A stretch of DNA of 64,000 bases from Fictibacillus sp. FJAT-27399. Lineage in GTDB: Bacteria > Bacillota > Bacilli > Bacillales > Fictibacillaceae. This document shows, piece by piece, positions 50,905-59,813 of this stretch. Location of the stretch: the NCBI RefSeq assembly GCF_001510655.1, contig NZ_LMVC01000003.1, positions 231,847-295,846 on the forward strand, given 5' to 3'. Numbering within the stretch: the stretch's first letter is position 1; each line of letters opens with the position of its first letter. The translations under genes and the position numbers were made by a program. The notes under the pieces are model-generated. The model was not told the origin of the DNA. It did not search any database and was given only the letters and a program-made list of their open reading frames with translations.

Positions 50905-51195
50905 ATGCTGTCAGAACATTCTCTGCAGGCAGGTTCCATTGTAGATGTTTTTGAAAGAGTCTTGGACAAAGGTGTCGTAATTGCTGGAGACATACGTATC
51001 AACCTTGCAGATGTTGAGTTATTAACCATAAAAATCAGACTCATCGTTGCATCTATAGATAAAGCAAAAGAAGTTGGACTCGACTGGTGGGAAACAGATC
51101 CTTATTTTAGTTCAAGAGCTGCGCTGCTGGAGCGAAAACACGTGGATGGAATAGACTATCCGCTAGATGTTCTTGACTTAGAAAGGTTAATTTAA
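50905..51195 (+). CDS. gvpJ: Gas vesicle protein GvpJ (GvpA-related)
   Basis: 96 residues from ATG 50905 after AAGGAGGAG; the GTG at 50881 is upstream of that site. The GvpA-like core is IVDVFERVLDKGVVIAGDIRINLADVELLTIKIRLIVASIDKA, followed by a distinctive tail (LDWWETDPYF). GvpJ is a minor shell protein thought to shape the tips. Confidence 0.84.
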   Translation: MLSEHSLQAGSIVDVFERVLDKGVVIAGDIRINLADVELLTIKIRLIVASIDKAKEVGLDWWETDPYFSSRAALLERKHVDGIDYPLDVLDLERLI

Positions 51196-51213
51196 GGAAG
51201 GGAGTGACTGGAT

Positions 51214-51567
51214 GTGCGTCACGAAAATCGTGAGGATCCCGTTCTCGAAACCCTCGTGATAACAGCAAATCATCATGATATAAAAGTAAATCTTCATTTG
51301 ACCGTCGATGGGGTGCTAGTCTCTGGGACAATTATTTCTGCAAAGGAATACTTATTGGAATGCGGGAAGCGATTTGAAAAAAATGAGGACGATGAAGCAA
51401 AAATACTGAGTCAGAAATTTTATGAGGCAAGTAAAGGGGCGGGAGACCACAAAGCTGCTGCCTATATTCATCTAAAAAATGTAAAAATTAAAGGCAACCA
51501 GCTTCCTTCTTCTTCCTATTGGAGATGCAGAATAGAAGATGTGAGCGGATTTGTAATCGGCAACTGA
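51214..51567 (+). CDS. gvpU: Gas vesicle protein GvpU
   Basis: 117 residues from GTG 51214, ten bases after AAGGGAG. It matches the B. megaterium GvpU pattern: KVNLHLTVDGVLVSGTIISAKEYL, AAYIHLKNVKI and WRCRIEDVSGFVIG. In B. megaterium GvpU controls vesicle clustering by phase transition. It is found mainly in Bacillus-type clusters, so the island is of Bacillaceae style despite its reduced gene set. Confidence 0.8.
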   Translation: MRHENREDPVLETLVITANHHDIKVNLHLTVDGVLVSGTIISAKEYLLECGKRFEKNEDDEAKILSQKFYEASKGAGDHKAAAYIHLKNVKIKGNQLPSSSYWRCRIEDVSGFVIGN

Positions 51568-51594
51568 AAATACTAATGAGAGAAGGGATAAGGG

Positions 51595-51858
51595 ATGCAT
51601 GTCAAAAAATGCAGTGATGGTTCCAGCCTTGTTGAAGTAGTGGACCGAATTTTGGATAAAGGCATTGTCATCGATGTATACGCAAAGATATCGGTGCTTG
51701 GATTAGAACTCATTACAGTAGATGCGAGAATTGTTGTCTCAAGTATTGAAACGTGGCTAAGATATGCAGATGCAGTTGATCTTCTTAAAAATGGAGAAGA
51801 AGACCATACGGAGCGTGAACCAAAGGAACTATTGGATCGATTGTTATTTCCCATCTGA
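51595..51858 (+). CDS. gvpA: Gas vesicle structural protein GvpA
   Basis: 87 residues from ATG 51595. SSLVEVVDRILDKGIVIDVYAKISVLGLELIT and ARIVVSSIETWLRYADAVDLL follow the GvpA/GvpB consensus closely, including the shared WLRYA motif. It is more divergent than most GvpA (VYAKISVLGLELIT in place of AFARVSLVGIEILT). GvpA forms the ribbed vesicle wall. It is unusual that it is the last gene; in known clusters gvpA is usually at or near the front. Confidence 0.82.
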   Translation: MHVKKCSDGSSLVEVVDRILDKGIVIDVYAKISVLGLELITVDARIVVSSIETWLRYADAVDLLKNGEEDHTEREPKELLDRLLFPI

Positions 51859-51970
51859 TGAAGTTTCACTCTCGAAAAATGGAAAAACTGCAATTATTAA
51901 AGTAGGATGCTAACACATCAAAGGGACAATAAGACCACGGAATTACCGAAGAAAAAGTGAAGAAGTTACG

Positions 51971-52413
51971 GTGGACGAAGATACATCGGAAGTGGACCTG
52001 AACTTTGATCCATATGAAAGTGATTCGGATTACAGCGGAAGTGAAGACGAAAATTATGCGGATAGTGAAACTGGCGTTGAGGATGCCATCCGCTCCCATT
52101 ATGCCAAGATCAGCCTGAATGATTATGAAGGGGCTTATGAAAAGTTCTCATCAGCCAGAAAAAGCAAAGTAACGCTAAGCGGCTGGTCCAACGGGCTGAA
52201 GGAAAACTATCGTGATGACGTGACTTACCTTAGCGTGAACAGATTTGACGGAGATACAGCAACAGCATATGTAGAAATGACATCCTATGATAAAATAAAA
52301 GCGGACATACATTAATACAGAAATGGGGCGGGGAATGGGATCTTGTCTATGAAGATGGCGAATGGAAACTCGATCAGGCCCATCTTGAAAAGCGGGATTC
52401 CAACGTACAATGA
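51971..52413 (+). pseudogene. Frameshifted TcaA/YvbJ-tail-like (NTF2-like) gene
   Basis: One frame gives an acidic linker (DLNFDPYESDSDYSGSEDE) and AIRSHYAKISLNDYEGAYEKF, then stops at 52315. The next frame continues as QKWGGEWDLVYEDGEWKLDQ to TGA 52413, which overlaps the following ATG (ATGA coupling). One A lost from a poly-A stretch near 52292-52300 restores a full NTF2-like domain. No convincing start or membrane anchor is seen upstream (GTG 51971 has no ribosome site), so the 5' end may also be damaged. Confidence 0.65.
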
Positions 52414-53693
52414 GAAGGCGAAAAAGGAAAAGCAGAAGACTTGCCTGGAGTATTTTAATCATCTTGGTCTGCCTGGCAGGTGCTGTCTATTTATTAAAAG
52501 GGCAGGATGAACAGAAGGCTCAGCCTGAAAAACAGCAGGATGAGGCGATGCCTTCCATGAAACCAATTAAAACTGACGAGAAACCAGCAGATCAACAAAG
52601 AGAAAAGCCAGAGGTTACTTTTTTTACACAAGAAAATCTTGATGAAAAAGTAAACCATCTGATAAAGAACATGACATTGAAAGAGAAAATCGGCCAGCTG
52701 ATTGTGGTAGGGCTTCCCGGGCAGGAGGTAGACAGCGGCGTTACCGAGATGATCAGAGACTATCATGCCGGCGGAATCATTCTGTTCGACAGAAACATGA
52801 AGAACCAGCAGCAAGTGGGAGAATTGAACAGCCAGCTGCAAAACCTGGCCATGAAAGATCCCCTGCAGATTCCACTCATGGTGAGTATTGACCAGGAAGG
52901 CGGCCTGATTGTCCGCATGAGAGACCAGGTGGCTCCAAAAGCTTCTCAGCATGATTTGGGAGTGAAAAAGAACCCGCAAGCGGTCTATCAGCAAGCGTCC
53001 ACTACTGCCAAAGAGCTGTTGAACATGGGAGTGAATGTAAACTTTGCGCCTGTTCTGGATATTTCGGATAAGGATTCCCGATCATTCGGATCAGATCCAA
53101 AGCTTGTCAGCAGCTATGGGGCGCAGGTCATTAAAGGCCTTACAGATGGGGGTATAACAGCCACAGTCAAGCATTTTCCCGGTAATGGGAGAAGCAGCAT
53201 TGACCCTCATAAGGATACGTCTTCGGTGCAGGCGGATAAGAAAGAACTTGAAAGCAGCGATATCTACCCGTTTAAATCCATGATTGACCAAATGGATAAT
53301 GATAAGTTTTTTGTAATGGTGACACACATCAAGTATCCAGCCTATGATCAGGAGAATCCAGCGAGTTTGTCTTCCAAAATCAAAATCGACCTATTGCGCA
53401 AGCAGCTCGGCTTTAAAGGAATTGTTGTGACGGATGACCTGGAGATGGGAGCTGTACATAAATATTACAGCAATGAAGATCTGGGTTATAAAGCGGTCGA
53501 AACAGGGGCCGACCTGCTGCTTGTCTGCCATACGCTGCAAAGCCAGAAAGAAGTGTACAACGGAATCTTATCAGCTGTGCAATCTCACAAGCTTTCAGAA
53601 CAGCGGATTGATGAAGCTGTCGAGCGCATCTTGCGTTTTAAGCTGAAAAATGAAACGTTGAAAAAAAGCGGAATGCAGGAACTGAAGCAATAA
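52410..53693 (+). CDS. Membrane-anchored GH3 beta-N-acetylhexosaminidase (NagZ-like)
   Basis: 427 residues: a short basic head, one TM helix (about 12-30), a polar linker, and a glycoside hydrolase family 3 domain (about 75-425). NagZ features are DQEGGLIVRMR, KHFPGNGRSSIDPHKDTS (catalytic His/Asp loop) and VTDDLEMGAV (nucleophile Asp). It would cleave GlcNAc-MurNAc fragments or other beta-GlcNAc linkages outside the membrane. It is coupled by ATGA to the broken NTF2-like gene upstream and ends at a strong terminator. Confidence 0.87.
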   Translation: MRRRKRKSRRLAWSILIILVCLAGAVYLLKGQDEQKAQPEKQQDEAMPSMKPIKTDEKPADQQREKPEVTFFTQENLDEKVNHLIKNMTLKEKIGQLIVVGLPGQEVDSGVTEMIRDYHAGGIILFDRNMKNQQQVGELNSQLQNLAMKDPLQIPLMVSIDQEGGLIVRMRDQVAPKASQHDLGVKKNPQAVYQQASTTAKELLNMGVNVNFAPVLDISDKDSRSFGSDPKLVSSYGAQVIKGLTDGGITATVKHFPGNGRSSIDPHKDTSSVQADKKELESSDIYPFKSMIDQMDNDKFFVMVTHIKYPAYDQENPASLSSKIKIDLLRKQLGFKGIVVTDDLEMGAVHKYYSNEDLGYKAVETGADLLLVCHTLQSQKEVYNGILSAVQSHKLSEQRIDEAVERILRFKLKNETLKKSGMQELKQ

Positions 53694-53721
53694 AGGAATA
53701 TGGTGCTTAATCGATGAATAC

Positions 53722-53774
53722 AAAAAGGAAGGAAGCAGGCCATAATAAGCCCGGCTTCCTTCCTTTTCTTTTTG
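53722..53774. terminator. Bidirectional terminator
   Basis: AAAAGGAAGGAAGC-A-GGC pairs with GCC-C-GGCTTCCTTCCTTTT around ATAATAA, T-rich after the stem on the plus strand. It serves nagZ-like and the convergent 53801 gene. Confidence 0.88.
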
Positions 53775-53800
53775 TTCAAGCTTCATACCTAGTTGATTTA

Positions 53801-54733
53801 TTATTTAATATTGATTTTCCAAGGTCCGTTGGCTTGAATACCGATGGCGTAAACGGAATCCTCTGGTATGTTTTCAACAGTGGAACCATGATAATTGCCA
53901 ATTTCGTTGGCTAGCAGTACTGAGTCGTTGATCTTGACTATAAAATTTTCACTTCCAGAATGGGAGAGAGTAAAGGTACGCGCTCCAGAATCCATTTGTA
54001 CAAATCGTACATCATCTCCAGAACCGCTAATTGTGCCTTTTTCCTTTTTAGGAATTTCTTGACTGCCCTGGATCGTCCAAGGTCCGTTGGCTTTGACGTT
54101 CAGCATGTACTTGCCGCCGTCCGGAATAGCAACCAGCCGTTTACCCTGGTAAGAGCCGATCGCATTGACCAATAGATCAACATCATTGCCGTTCTCGTCC
54201 AAAAGTTTAACAATGAAGTTTTCCGAGCCTGAATGTTTAGCCTGGAATACTACAAAACCGGGTTCAAGTTCAAACTGTTTTGTGGCTGTATCTCCCGTAC
54301 CTGACATTTTTAGTGCATCAGCTTTACGCTTTGCTGCTGCCGCTGCCTTGGCTTTTGCTGCAGCTTCAGCCTTTTTCTTAGCTTCAGCAGCAGCCTTGGC
54401 TTTTTGTTTAGCTTCAGCTTTTGCCTTAGCTTCTTCTTTAGCCTTTTGTTCTGCTGCAGCCTTCTGTTTAGCTTCGTCCTTAGCCTTAGCTTTTTCTTCT
54501 TTAGTAACTTTTTTTGAAGCCTCTTTTTTAACTGCCTTGTCATCTGTACTGGCGGTCTGTGTTGTATCACCTGCTCCACTTGTAGACACAGCTACTATGA
54601 AAATCACAGCACAGATTCCGGCAATTACAAAATTCTTTTTAGCTTTTCCGTTCTTCTTCACCAGGCTAATAAGAGCTAATATTATAAAAACAAAAAGAGC
54701 AATTAAACTAGTAAATCCAAAAAACATTCCCAT
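53801..54733 (-). CDS. Membrane protein with Lys/Ala coiled coil and two repeats
   Basis: 310 residues. Two N-terminal helices (about 5-25 and 33-52), then an extremely Lys/Ala/Glu-rich region (about 65-145, AKAEAKQKAKAAAEAKKK), then two related beta-rich repeats (about 145-225 and 230-310). Each repeat has HSGSENFIVK, an IG-Y-G turn and ANGPW. The repeats look like ligand- or wall-binding modules of unknown type. ATG 54733 follows AGGGAGATAA. The coiled segment is prone to length change. Confidence 0.75.
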   Translation of the reverse strand: MGMFFGFTSLIALFVFIILALISLVKKNGKAKKNFVIAGICAVIFIVAVSTSGAGDTTQTASTDDKAVKKEASKKVTKEEKAKAKDEAKQKAAAEQKAKEEAKAKAEAKQKAKAAAEAKKKAEAAAKAKAAAAAKRKADALKMSGTGDTATKQFELEPGFVVFQAKHSGSENFIVKLLDENGNDVDLLVNAIGSYQGKRLVAIPDGGKYMLNVKANGPWTIQGSQEIPKKEKGTISGSGDDVRFVQMDSGARTFTLSHSGSENFIVKINDSVLLANEIGNYHGSTVENIPEDSVYAIGIQANGPWKINIK

Positions 54734-54774
54734 TATTATCTCCCTTTTTTAACTGCGTTTTGTAACATCACAAG

Positions 54775-54806
54775 AAAAGCTAATCACATGAAAGTGATTA
54801 GCTAAA
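54775..54806 (-). terminator. Terminator of the 54813 gene
   Basis: On the minus strand AGCTAATCAC and GTGATTAGCT pair around six bases, followed by TTTTC. Confidence 0.75.
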
Positions 54807-54812
54807 GCTTTT

Positions 54813-55148
54813 TTACGCTCCAACGTTCTGCCCGGCTGGAGTAGAAGTAATAATTCCTCGAGCTTGCAGCTCAGACTGTGTTTGCTCATCTGAAGGACGG
54901 TATCCTTTTTCCAGCAGATCTTTTATATTGATTTTGTTATAAACGAAAGAAAAGATAATTCCAGGAATCCAAGCTCCAAACCCAAAGGTAAATACTGCAG
55001 CTAATGCTCCAGTAATGAACATGATGGCTGCCCATTTCAAATCTCCTCTGAAAAGAGCTGGAAAGAATCCGAAAAAGAAAGTTGTCCAGCTAAAACCAAT
55101 TTTTACTTCTTTTACTACCCCTGCTTCATTTTTTAATCTTGCATGCAT
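54813..55148 (-). CDS. Small membrane protein (DUF2628-like)
   Basis: 111 residues from ATG 55148 (MHARLKNEAGVVKEVKIGFSW), seven bases after GGGGGA. Two to three hydrophobic segments (SWTTFFFGFFPALFRGDLKWA; GFGAWIPGIIFSFVYNK) are followed by a polar tail. The SWxxFFFGxxPALFRxDxKW pattern resembles DUF2628 and related superinfection-immunity-like small proteins; function unknown. It lies upstream of the repeat protein gene on the same strand but has its own terminator. Confidence 0.7.
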   Translation of the reverse strand: MHARLKNEAGVVKEVKIGFSWTTFFFGFFPALFRGDLKWAAIMFITGALAAVFTFGFGAWIPGIIFSFVYNKINIKDLLEKGYRPSDEQTQSELQARGIITSTPAGQNVGA

Positions 55149-55414
55149 TAAAGCATCCCCCTTTTGACCCATGTAGAAATTACTAATTGATTATACCACT
55201 ATATTAAAAAATATGAAGTATTTTACATAGGAAATAATTAACTTTATTTTAAATAAGTGTAAAATATAATAATTTCCTATCGAAATTATTACTCGCAAGA
55301 TATATAGGAAAAAAATACCACTATTTTATAAATAAACATAAATATTAAGTAATGTTTAAACGAGTAAATTGTCCCTATATACGCTCCTAATATTTACAAT
55401 TACGATGTGAAAGT
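55149..55414. other. AT-rich intergenic region, nothing coding seen
   Basis: Very AT-rich (long A/T runs), no ribosome-site-linked frame and no strong hairpin. It contains the promoter of the small membrane protein on the minus strand, not resolvable by eye. Confidence 0.45.
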
Positions 55415-55533
55415 TTGCACCCCCAATGTTAGACACAACAATCAATGGGAGGTGCAGTTTTTTCATGGCCAAGTATTCTTTGGAAACCAAATTAGCTGCT
55501 GACGAACTAGTCAAAGCTTCTGAACCACAATAG
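55415..55533 (+). mobile_element. 5' remnant of an IS3-family (IS150-like) insertion sequence
   Basis: TGCACCCCCAATGTTAGACA resembles the left end of IS150-group elements. GGGAGGTGC and then ATG 55465 begin MAKYSLETKLAADELVK, the typical OrfA opening (MAKYSFE-K), which runs into a TAG after 22 codons. The rest of OrfA, OrfB and the right end are missing. It lies upstream of the wall-polymer locus. Confidence 0.6.
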
Positions 55534-55755
55534 ATCGATTTTATGGCTTTTTGACATAACGGCGATGATCTATAAAACTAGTACGAAATTACCATATAAT
55601 AGTTATTTCTATATAAAAAACAGAAAATATGGTATATTTTTTCATGGAAAAACCTCGAAATTTTAGTAAATATATCGAATGATTTAGCGATATCTGTCAA
55701 TAACACAGGGTTCAATTCTTGTTTGAAATTCAAATTCGTAAAAGAGGTGGCAGTA

Positions 55756-56646
55756 TTGAAAGGTATTATTTTGGCCGGAGGTTCAGGCACGAGATTGTAT
55801 CCGATTACAAAATCGATATCGAAGCAGCTTGTTCCAATATATGATAAACCTATGATCTACTATCCGCTGTCGGTATTGATGCTGGCGGGGATCAAAGAGA
55901 TCCTGATCATTTCCACTCCTCAGGACATACGGCAGTTCAGGGAGCTGCTTTCGGATGGAAGCGGCTTGGGTCTAACCCTTTCCTATGCTGTCCAGGAAGA
56001 ACCAAGAGGGCTTGCTGAGGCATTCATTATAGGAGAAGATTTTATCGGTTCAGATAAGGTTGCGTTAGTCCTGGGAGATAATATCTTTTACGGGCAGGGG
56101 TTCTCTGAGACACTGTCACGAGCCGTATCGGTCGATGATGGAGCGGTTGTTTTCGGCTATTATGTTATGAATCCAGAAGACTATGGCGTGGTTGAGTTTG
56201 ACAGCAACGGTAATGCGGTAGCATTAGAAGAAAAGCCAATTAATCCGCGGTCGAATTATGCCGTACCTGGGCTGTATTTCTATGACAATGATGTTGTGAA
56301 TATTGCAAAAAAGGTTGAACCCTCCCACCGCGGTGAATTGGAGATTACTTCGATTAATGAGGAGTATCTTAAGCAGGGCCGATTAAAAGTACAGGTGCTT
56401 GGCCGGGGTATGGCATGGCTCGATACAGGCACACACAGCAGCTTGCTGAAGGCGAGCAATTTTGTAGAAGCTGTACAGAACCGGCAGGGGCTCTATATCG
56501 CGTGTATTGAAGAGATCTCTTACCGAATGGGCTACATCAATGAAGCACAGCTTCTTGCCCTGGCAGAGCCTTTGAAAAAGACCGATTACGGAAAATATTT
56601 AATTCGTCTTACCGATCGAAGCAGACACTTGTCGGAAATACAGTAA
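55756..56646 (+). CDS. rmlA: Glucose-1-phosphate thymidylyltransferase (RmlA)
   Basis: 296 residues from TTG 55756 (seven bases after AGAGGTGG); an upstream frame extension is rejected. The nucleotidyltransferase signature [20 protein letters not shown] (about 6-25) and [13 protein letters not shown] and HRGELEIT motifs are intact. It makes dTDP-glucose from dTTP and glucose-1-phosphate. It is first in the sugar-polymer locus and is followed after four bases by rmlB; rmlC and rmlD do not follow, so the product is probably not rhamnose. Confidence 0.92.
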   Translation: MKGIILAGGSGTRLYPITKSISKQLVPIYDKPMIYYPLSVLMLAGIKEILIISTPQDIRQFRELLSDGSGLGLTLSYAVQEEPRGLAEAFIIGEDFIGSDKVALVLGDNIFYGQGFSETLSRAVSVDDGAVVFGYYVMNPEDYGVVEFDSNGNAVALEEKPINPRSNYAVPGLYFYDNDVVNIAKKVEPSHRGELEITSINEEYLKQGRLKVQVLGRGMAWLDTGTHSSLLKASNFVEAVQNRQGLYIACIEEISYRMGYINEAQLLALAEPLKKTDYGKYLIRLTDRSRHLSEIQ

Positions 56647-56662
56647 GGGGTTGTGTGAACAG

Positions 56663-57715
56663 ATGAAAACGTATTTAGTTACCGGCGGTGCCGGGTTTAT
56701 CGGCGCTAACTTTATCCATTATATGCTGAACAGGTATGACAGCATTAAGATCATCAATGTAGATAAACTCACGTATGCCGGGAATTTAGAAAATGTAAAA
56801 GAGTTTGAGGGAAATCCTAACTACCATTTTGTACAGGCTGACATATGCGATAAGAGTCTGGAGGACGTTTTTAACAAGTATGATATCGATTATGTCGTAA
56901 ACTTTGCGGCTGAGTCCCATGTAGACCGAAGCATTGAAGATCCGGAAGTCTTTGTGAAAACGAACGTACTGGGTACTTTGAATCTATTAAATCTTGCAAA
57001 GAAGAGCTGGTCTGTCGGTGATGATCTCTATAAAGAAGGAAGGAAGTTTCTTCATGTTTCCACCGATGAGGTGTACGGTTCTTTAGGGGATACCGGATTC
57101 TTTGAAGAGAGTACACCGATCGACCCGCATAGCCCGTATTCATCCAGCAAGGCATCTTCTGATCTGATGGTCAAAGCTTATTTCGATACGTACAAATTGC
57201 CTGTCAATATCACCAGGTGTTCCAATAACTACGGGCCGTATCAATTCCCGGAGAAACTTATACCGCTAATCATCAATAACTGCCTTAAAGGGAAGGACCT
57301 TCCTCTGTATGGCGATGGACTGAACATCAGGGATTGGCTTTATGTAGAGGATCATTGCAAAGCGATTGATATGGTGATTAACAAAGGAAATCCGGGTGAG
57401 GTGTACAATGTCGGGGGACACAATGAACGCACCAACATTGACATCATGAAGACCATTATTCACTATCTTCAAACCCATGTGGATGCGAATATCTCGGAAA
57501 AGCTGATCACGTATGTGACCGACCGCAAAGGGCACGATCGCAGGTACGGCATCAATCCTGAAAAAATCAAAAGGGAACTTGGCTGGGTACCGGATACGAA
57601 CTTTGAGGACGGTATTGTTAAAACCATTGAATGGTACTTAACGAGTCAAGATTGGATCAAGAACATAGAGGACGGCAGCTATCAGCAGCAAACCTATGTA
57701 AACGTGCAGGAATAA
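56663..57715 (+). CDS. rmlB: dTDP-glucose 4,6-dehydratase (RmlB)
   Basis: 350 residues from ATG 56663 (MKTYLVTGGAGFIGANF); a TTG at 56651 abuts the AAGGGG ribosome site. It is an extended SDR: GGAGFIG, catalytic STDEVYG, YSSSKASSD (Tyr/Lys) and NNYGPYQFPEKLIP. It converts dTDP-glucose to dTDP-4-keto-6-deoxyglucose, the substrate for the aminotransferase encoded 4 kb downstream. Confidence 0.93.
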   Translation: MKTYLVTGGAGFIGANFIHYMLNRYDSIKIINVDKLTYAGNLENVKEFEGNPNYHFVQADICDKSLEDVFNKYDIDYVVNFAAESHVDRSIEDPEVFVKTNVLGTLNLLNLAKKSWSVGDDLYKEGRKFLHVSTDEVYGSLGDTGFFEESTPIDPHSPYSSSKASSDLMVKAYFDTYKLPVNITRCSNNYGPYQFPEKLIPLIINNCLKGKDLPLYGDGLNIRDWLYVEDHCKAIDMVINKGNPGEVYNVGGHNERTNIDIMKTIIHYLQTHVDANISEKLITYVTDRKGHDRRYGINPEKIKRELGWVPDTNFEDGIVKTIEWYLTSQDWIKNIEDGSYQQQTYVNVQE

Positions 57716-57806
57716 AAAGGTGAAGGGGGTATTCTGTCTTACAGGGTAGCTCCTTCTAACGTATCGCCGTCTTAACGATTGAAACGGTATAGGGGAGGAA
57801 GAATGA

Positions 57807-59813
57807 TTGAAAGTCTTTGTAAAAAAGGCCATTAAAAAGTTAATGCTTGGCCATCGAATCAGGCATATTGAAATAGAAGACAACAGCAAGCTGAATGTTA
57901 CGTTTGATCAGTTAAGCCAGCTCTCGGGAAAAAAATATTTGGTGTTAAAAGATAAAGCGACGGGCAGAAGGCTTCAGAGCAAAATCGAGCAGAACAAGAC
58001 ATCTATCGATCTGACAGAGCTGCATGAAATGTCCGACACCGGCAAGATTGATTTTTACCTTAAGATCTATCTGTTCAACCGTACGCTGCAGACAAGGATC
58101 ACGCACAACCATGACGTTCCATTGTTTGAACATATCGATGAAGAACGAAAGAAGAAGTTCCGTTTTTATAAGACGATCAGAAATAATGTTTCATTGATGA
58201 CGGAAAGAACGTCGTTCCGATGCACACTCCTTGAAATCAAGCCGATGGGAAGCAATTTTTATCTTTCAGGGGAAGTTGAACCTTTGGAAGATATGAAGCC
58301 GGCTTCGGTTGAAATGGTGCTGGTAAGAAGGGATACACGGCAAGGCTTCGGATATAAGTTTGAACTCAAAAAACCAGGCAGTGAAAACTTGTACACATTC
58401 AATGGCATGGTGTTTATTGAAAAGCTGAGAAGCGCCCTTGCGATGAACTCGCGGTGGGATGTCTTTTTCCAGCTGAGAGATGATAAAAATAACCTGATCC
58501 ACCGTGAAATCATGAACACGCAGGGCTTCAGAAGCTACGAGCGGGAAGAGTACAGGTACCTTGAAACGGCACAGCTGAATGATCAGCATGTGGCGGTCCT
58601 TTACGCTACGATGGGGAAAAACAGCCTGGCCCTCTGGTATACCGACAAGAGCCAGTTTGCGAGAACCTATCAGATCGCCAAAGGAAAGAGCATTTTTAAT
58701 GAAGTCAGCGAAAGAGAAAAACTCAACAGCAGGATGGTGTTCTTTGAGAGTTTCCTGGGGAAAAACTATTCCGGAAATCCAAAATATATTTATGAAGAGA
58801 TGATTCAAAACAATAGATTTAAAGACTTTATCTTCGTCTGGTCCTATTCAGGTTCAAATCCAGAATGCATACCGGGTAATCCGATCATCGTGAACCGGGA
58901 GTCTGAGGATTATTATAAGTATTTGGCGCGTGCGAAGTACTGGGTCAGCAACATCATCCTGCCGATCCACCGGAAGCGCGAAGGCAACGTTTATTTGCAG
59001 ACTTGGCACGGTACCCCGCTGAAGAAATTGGGCTTTGATATTGAGATTGAAGGACCGGAAACACTCGCTCGTGAAAACTTCTATATCGAGTCTCGAAACT
59101 GGGATTATCTCGTTGCAGCCAACAAGTATTCCAGCGATATTTTTAAACGGGCATTTAAGTTTGATAAGAAAGTACTGGAGGCAGGGTATCCTGCGAACGA
59201 TATTTTTTATCAGGAGGATACTCCAACCAATGCACAGTCGCTCAAGGAAAAGCTTAATATTCCGGCTTCCAAAAAGGTCATCCTTTATGCGCCAACCTGG
59301 CGTGACAATGAGATGGCGAATTCATGGGACCATACATTTACACTGCCGTTTAACCTCGATGATCTGTATAACAAGCTGAGTGATGAGTATGTTCTCGTTC
59401 TGCGCATGCATCACCTTGTATCAGATATGCTGGAAATTGATCCGAAGTATAAGGATTTTGTCTATGATCTTTCCAAATATGATGACATCCAGGAGCTGTA
59501 CACCCTTTCAGATCTGTTGATTACGGACTATTCTTCCGTGTTCTTTGATTATGCCAATTCAAAGAAACCGATTCTGTTCTTTGCGTATGACTATGAAATG
59601 TACAAAGACAACATCCGCGGATTCTATCTGGATATGGCTAAGGATCTTCCGGGGCCGGTCATCCATACGGGGCCGGAGCTCATTCAGGCGATTCAAAACA
59701 TTAATTCCGTGAAAAGGCAATACGGACAGAAATATGAGGATTTCTATAACGAATACTGTTCCCTTGAAGACGGGAATGCCGCGAAAAAAATAGCAGAACT
59801 CGTGTTTAAATAA
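57807..59813 (+). CDS. CDP-glycerol glycerophosphotransferase (TagF/TarF-like)
   Basis: 668 residues from TTG 57807, seven bases after GGGGAGGAA. The N-terminal half (about 1-330) is a beta-rich TagF-type accessory region. The C-terminal half (about 340-668) is the glycerophosphotransferase domain, with YLQTWHGTPLKKLGF, LYAPTWRD and TDYSSVFFDYA, where the His and Ser/Asp bind the polymer and CDP. It adds glycerol-phosphate to a wall teichoic acid or related polymer. Its TAA forms part of the terminal repeat of MITE-like element B. Confidence 0.88.
   Translation: MKVFVKKAIKKLMLGHRIRHIEIEDNSKLNVTFDQLSQLSGKKYLVLKDKATGRRLQSKIEQNKTSIDLTELHEMSDTGKIDFYLKIYLFNRTLQTRITHNHDVPLFEHIDEERKKKFRFYKTIRNNVSLMTERTSFRCTLLEIKPMGSNFYLSGEVEPLEDMKPASVEMVLVRRDTRQGFGYKFELKKPGSENLYTFNGMVFIEKLRSALAMNSRWDVFFQLRDDKNNLIHREIMNTQGFRSYEREEYRYLETAQLNDQHVAVLYATMGKNSLALWYTDKSQFARTYQIAKGKSIFNEVSEREKLNSRMVFFESFLGKNYSGNPKYIYEEMIQNNRFKDFIFVWSYSGSNPECIPGNPIIVNRESEDYYKYLARAKYWVSNIILPIHRKREGNVYLQTWHGTPLKKLGFDIEIEGPETLARENFYIESRNWDYLVAANKYSSDIFKRAFKFDKKVLEAGYPANDIFYQEDTPTNAQSLKEKLNIPASKKVILYAPTWRDNEMANSWDHTFTLPFNLDDLYNKLSDEYVLVLRMHHLVSDMLEIDPKYKDFVYDLSKYDDIQELYTLSDLLITDYSSVFFDYANSKKPILFFAYDYEMYKDNIRGFYLDMAKDLPGPVIHTGPELIQAIQNINSVKRQYGQKYEDFYNEYCSLEDGNAAKKIAELVFK

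Noticed and set aside
51907-51957. Short frame MLTHQRDNK... as the true 5' end of the broken NTF2-like gene
   Set aside because: It would need a second frame change in a poly-A run, has no anchor or zinc ribbon and no good ribosome site.
54165-54752. Long plus-strand frame opposite the 53801-54733 gene
   Set aside because: It is the mirror of the Lys/Ala coiled-coil region (Ala/Phe/Leu-rich low-complexity) with no ribosome site.
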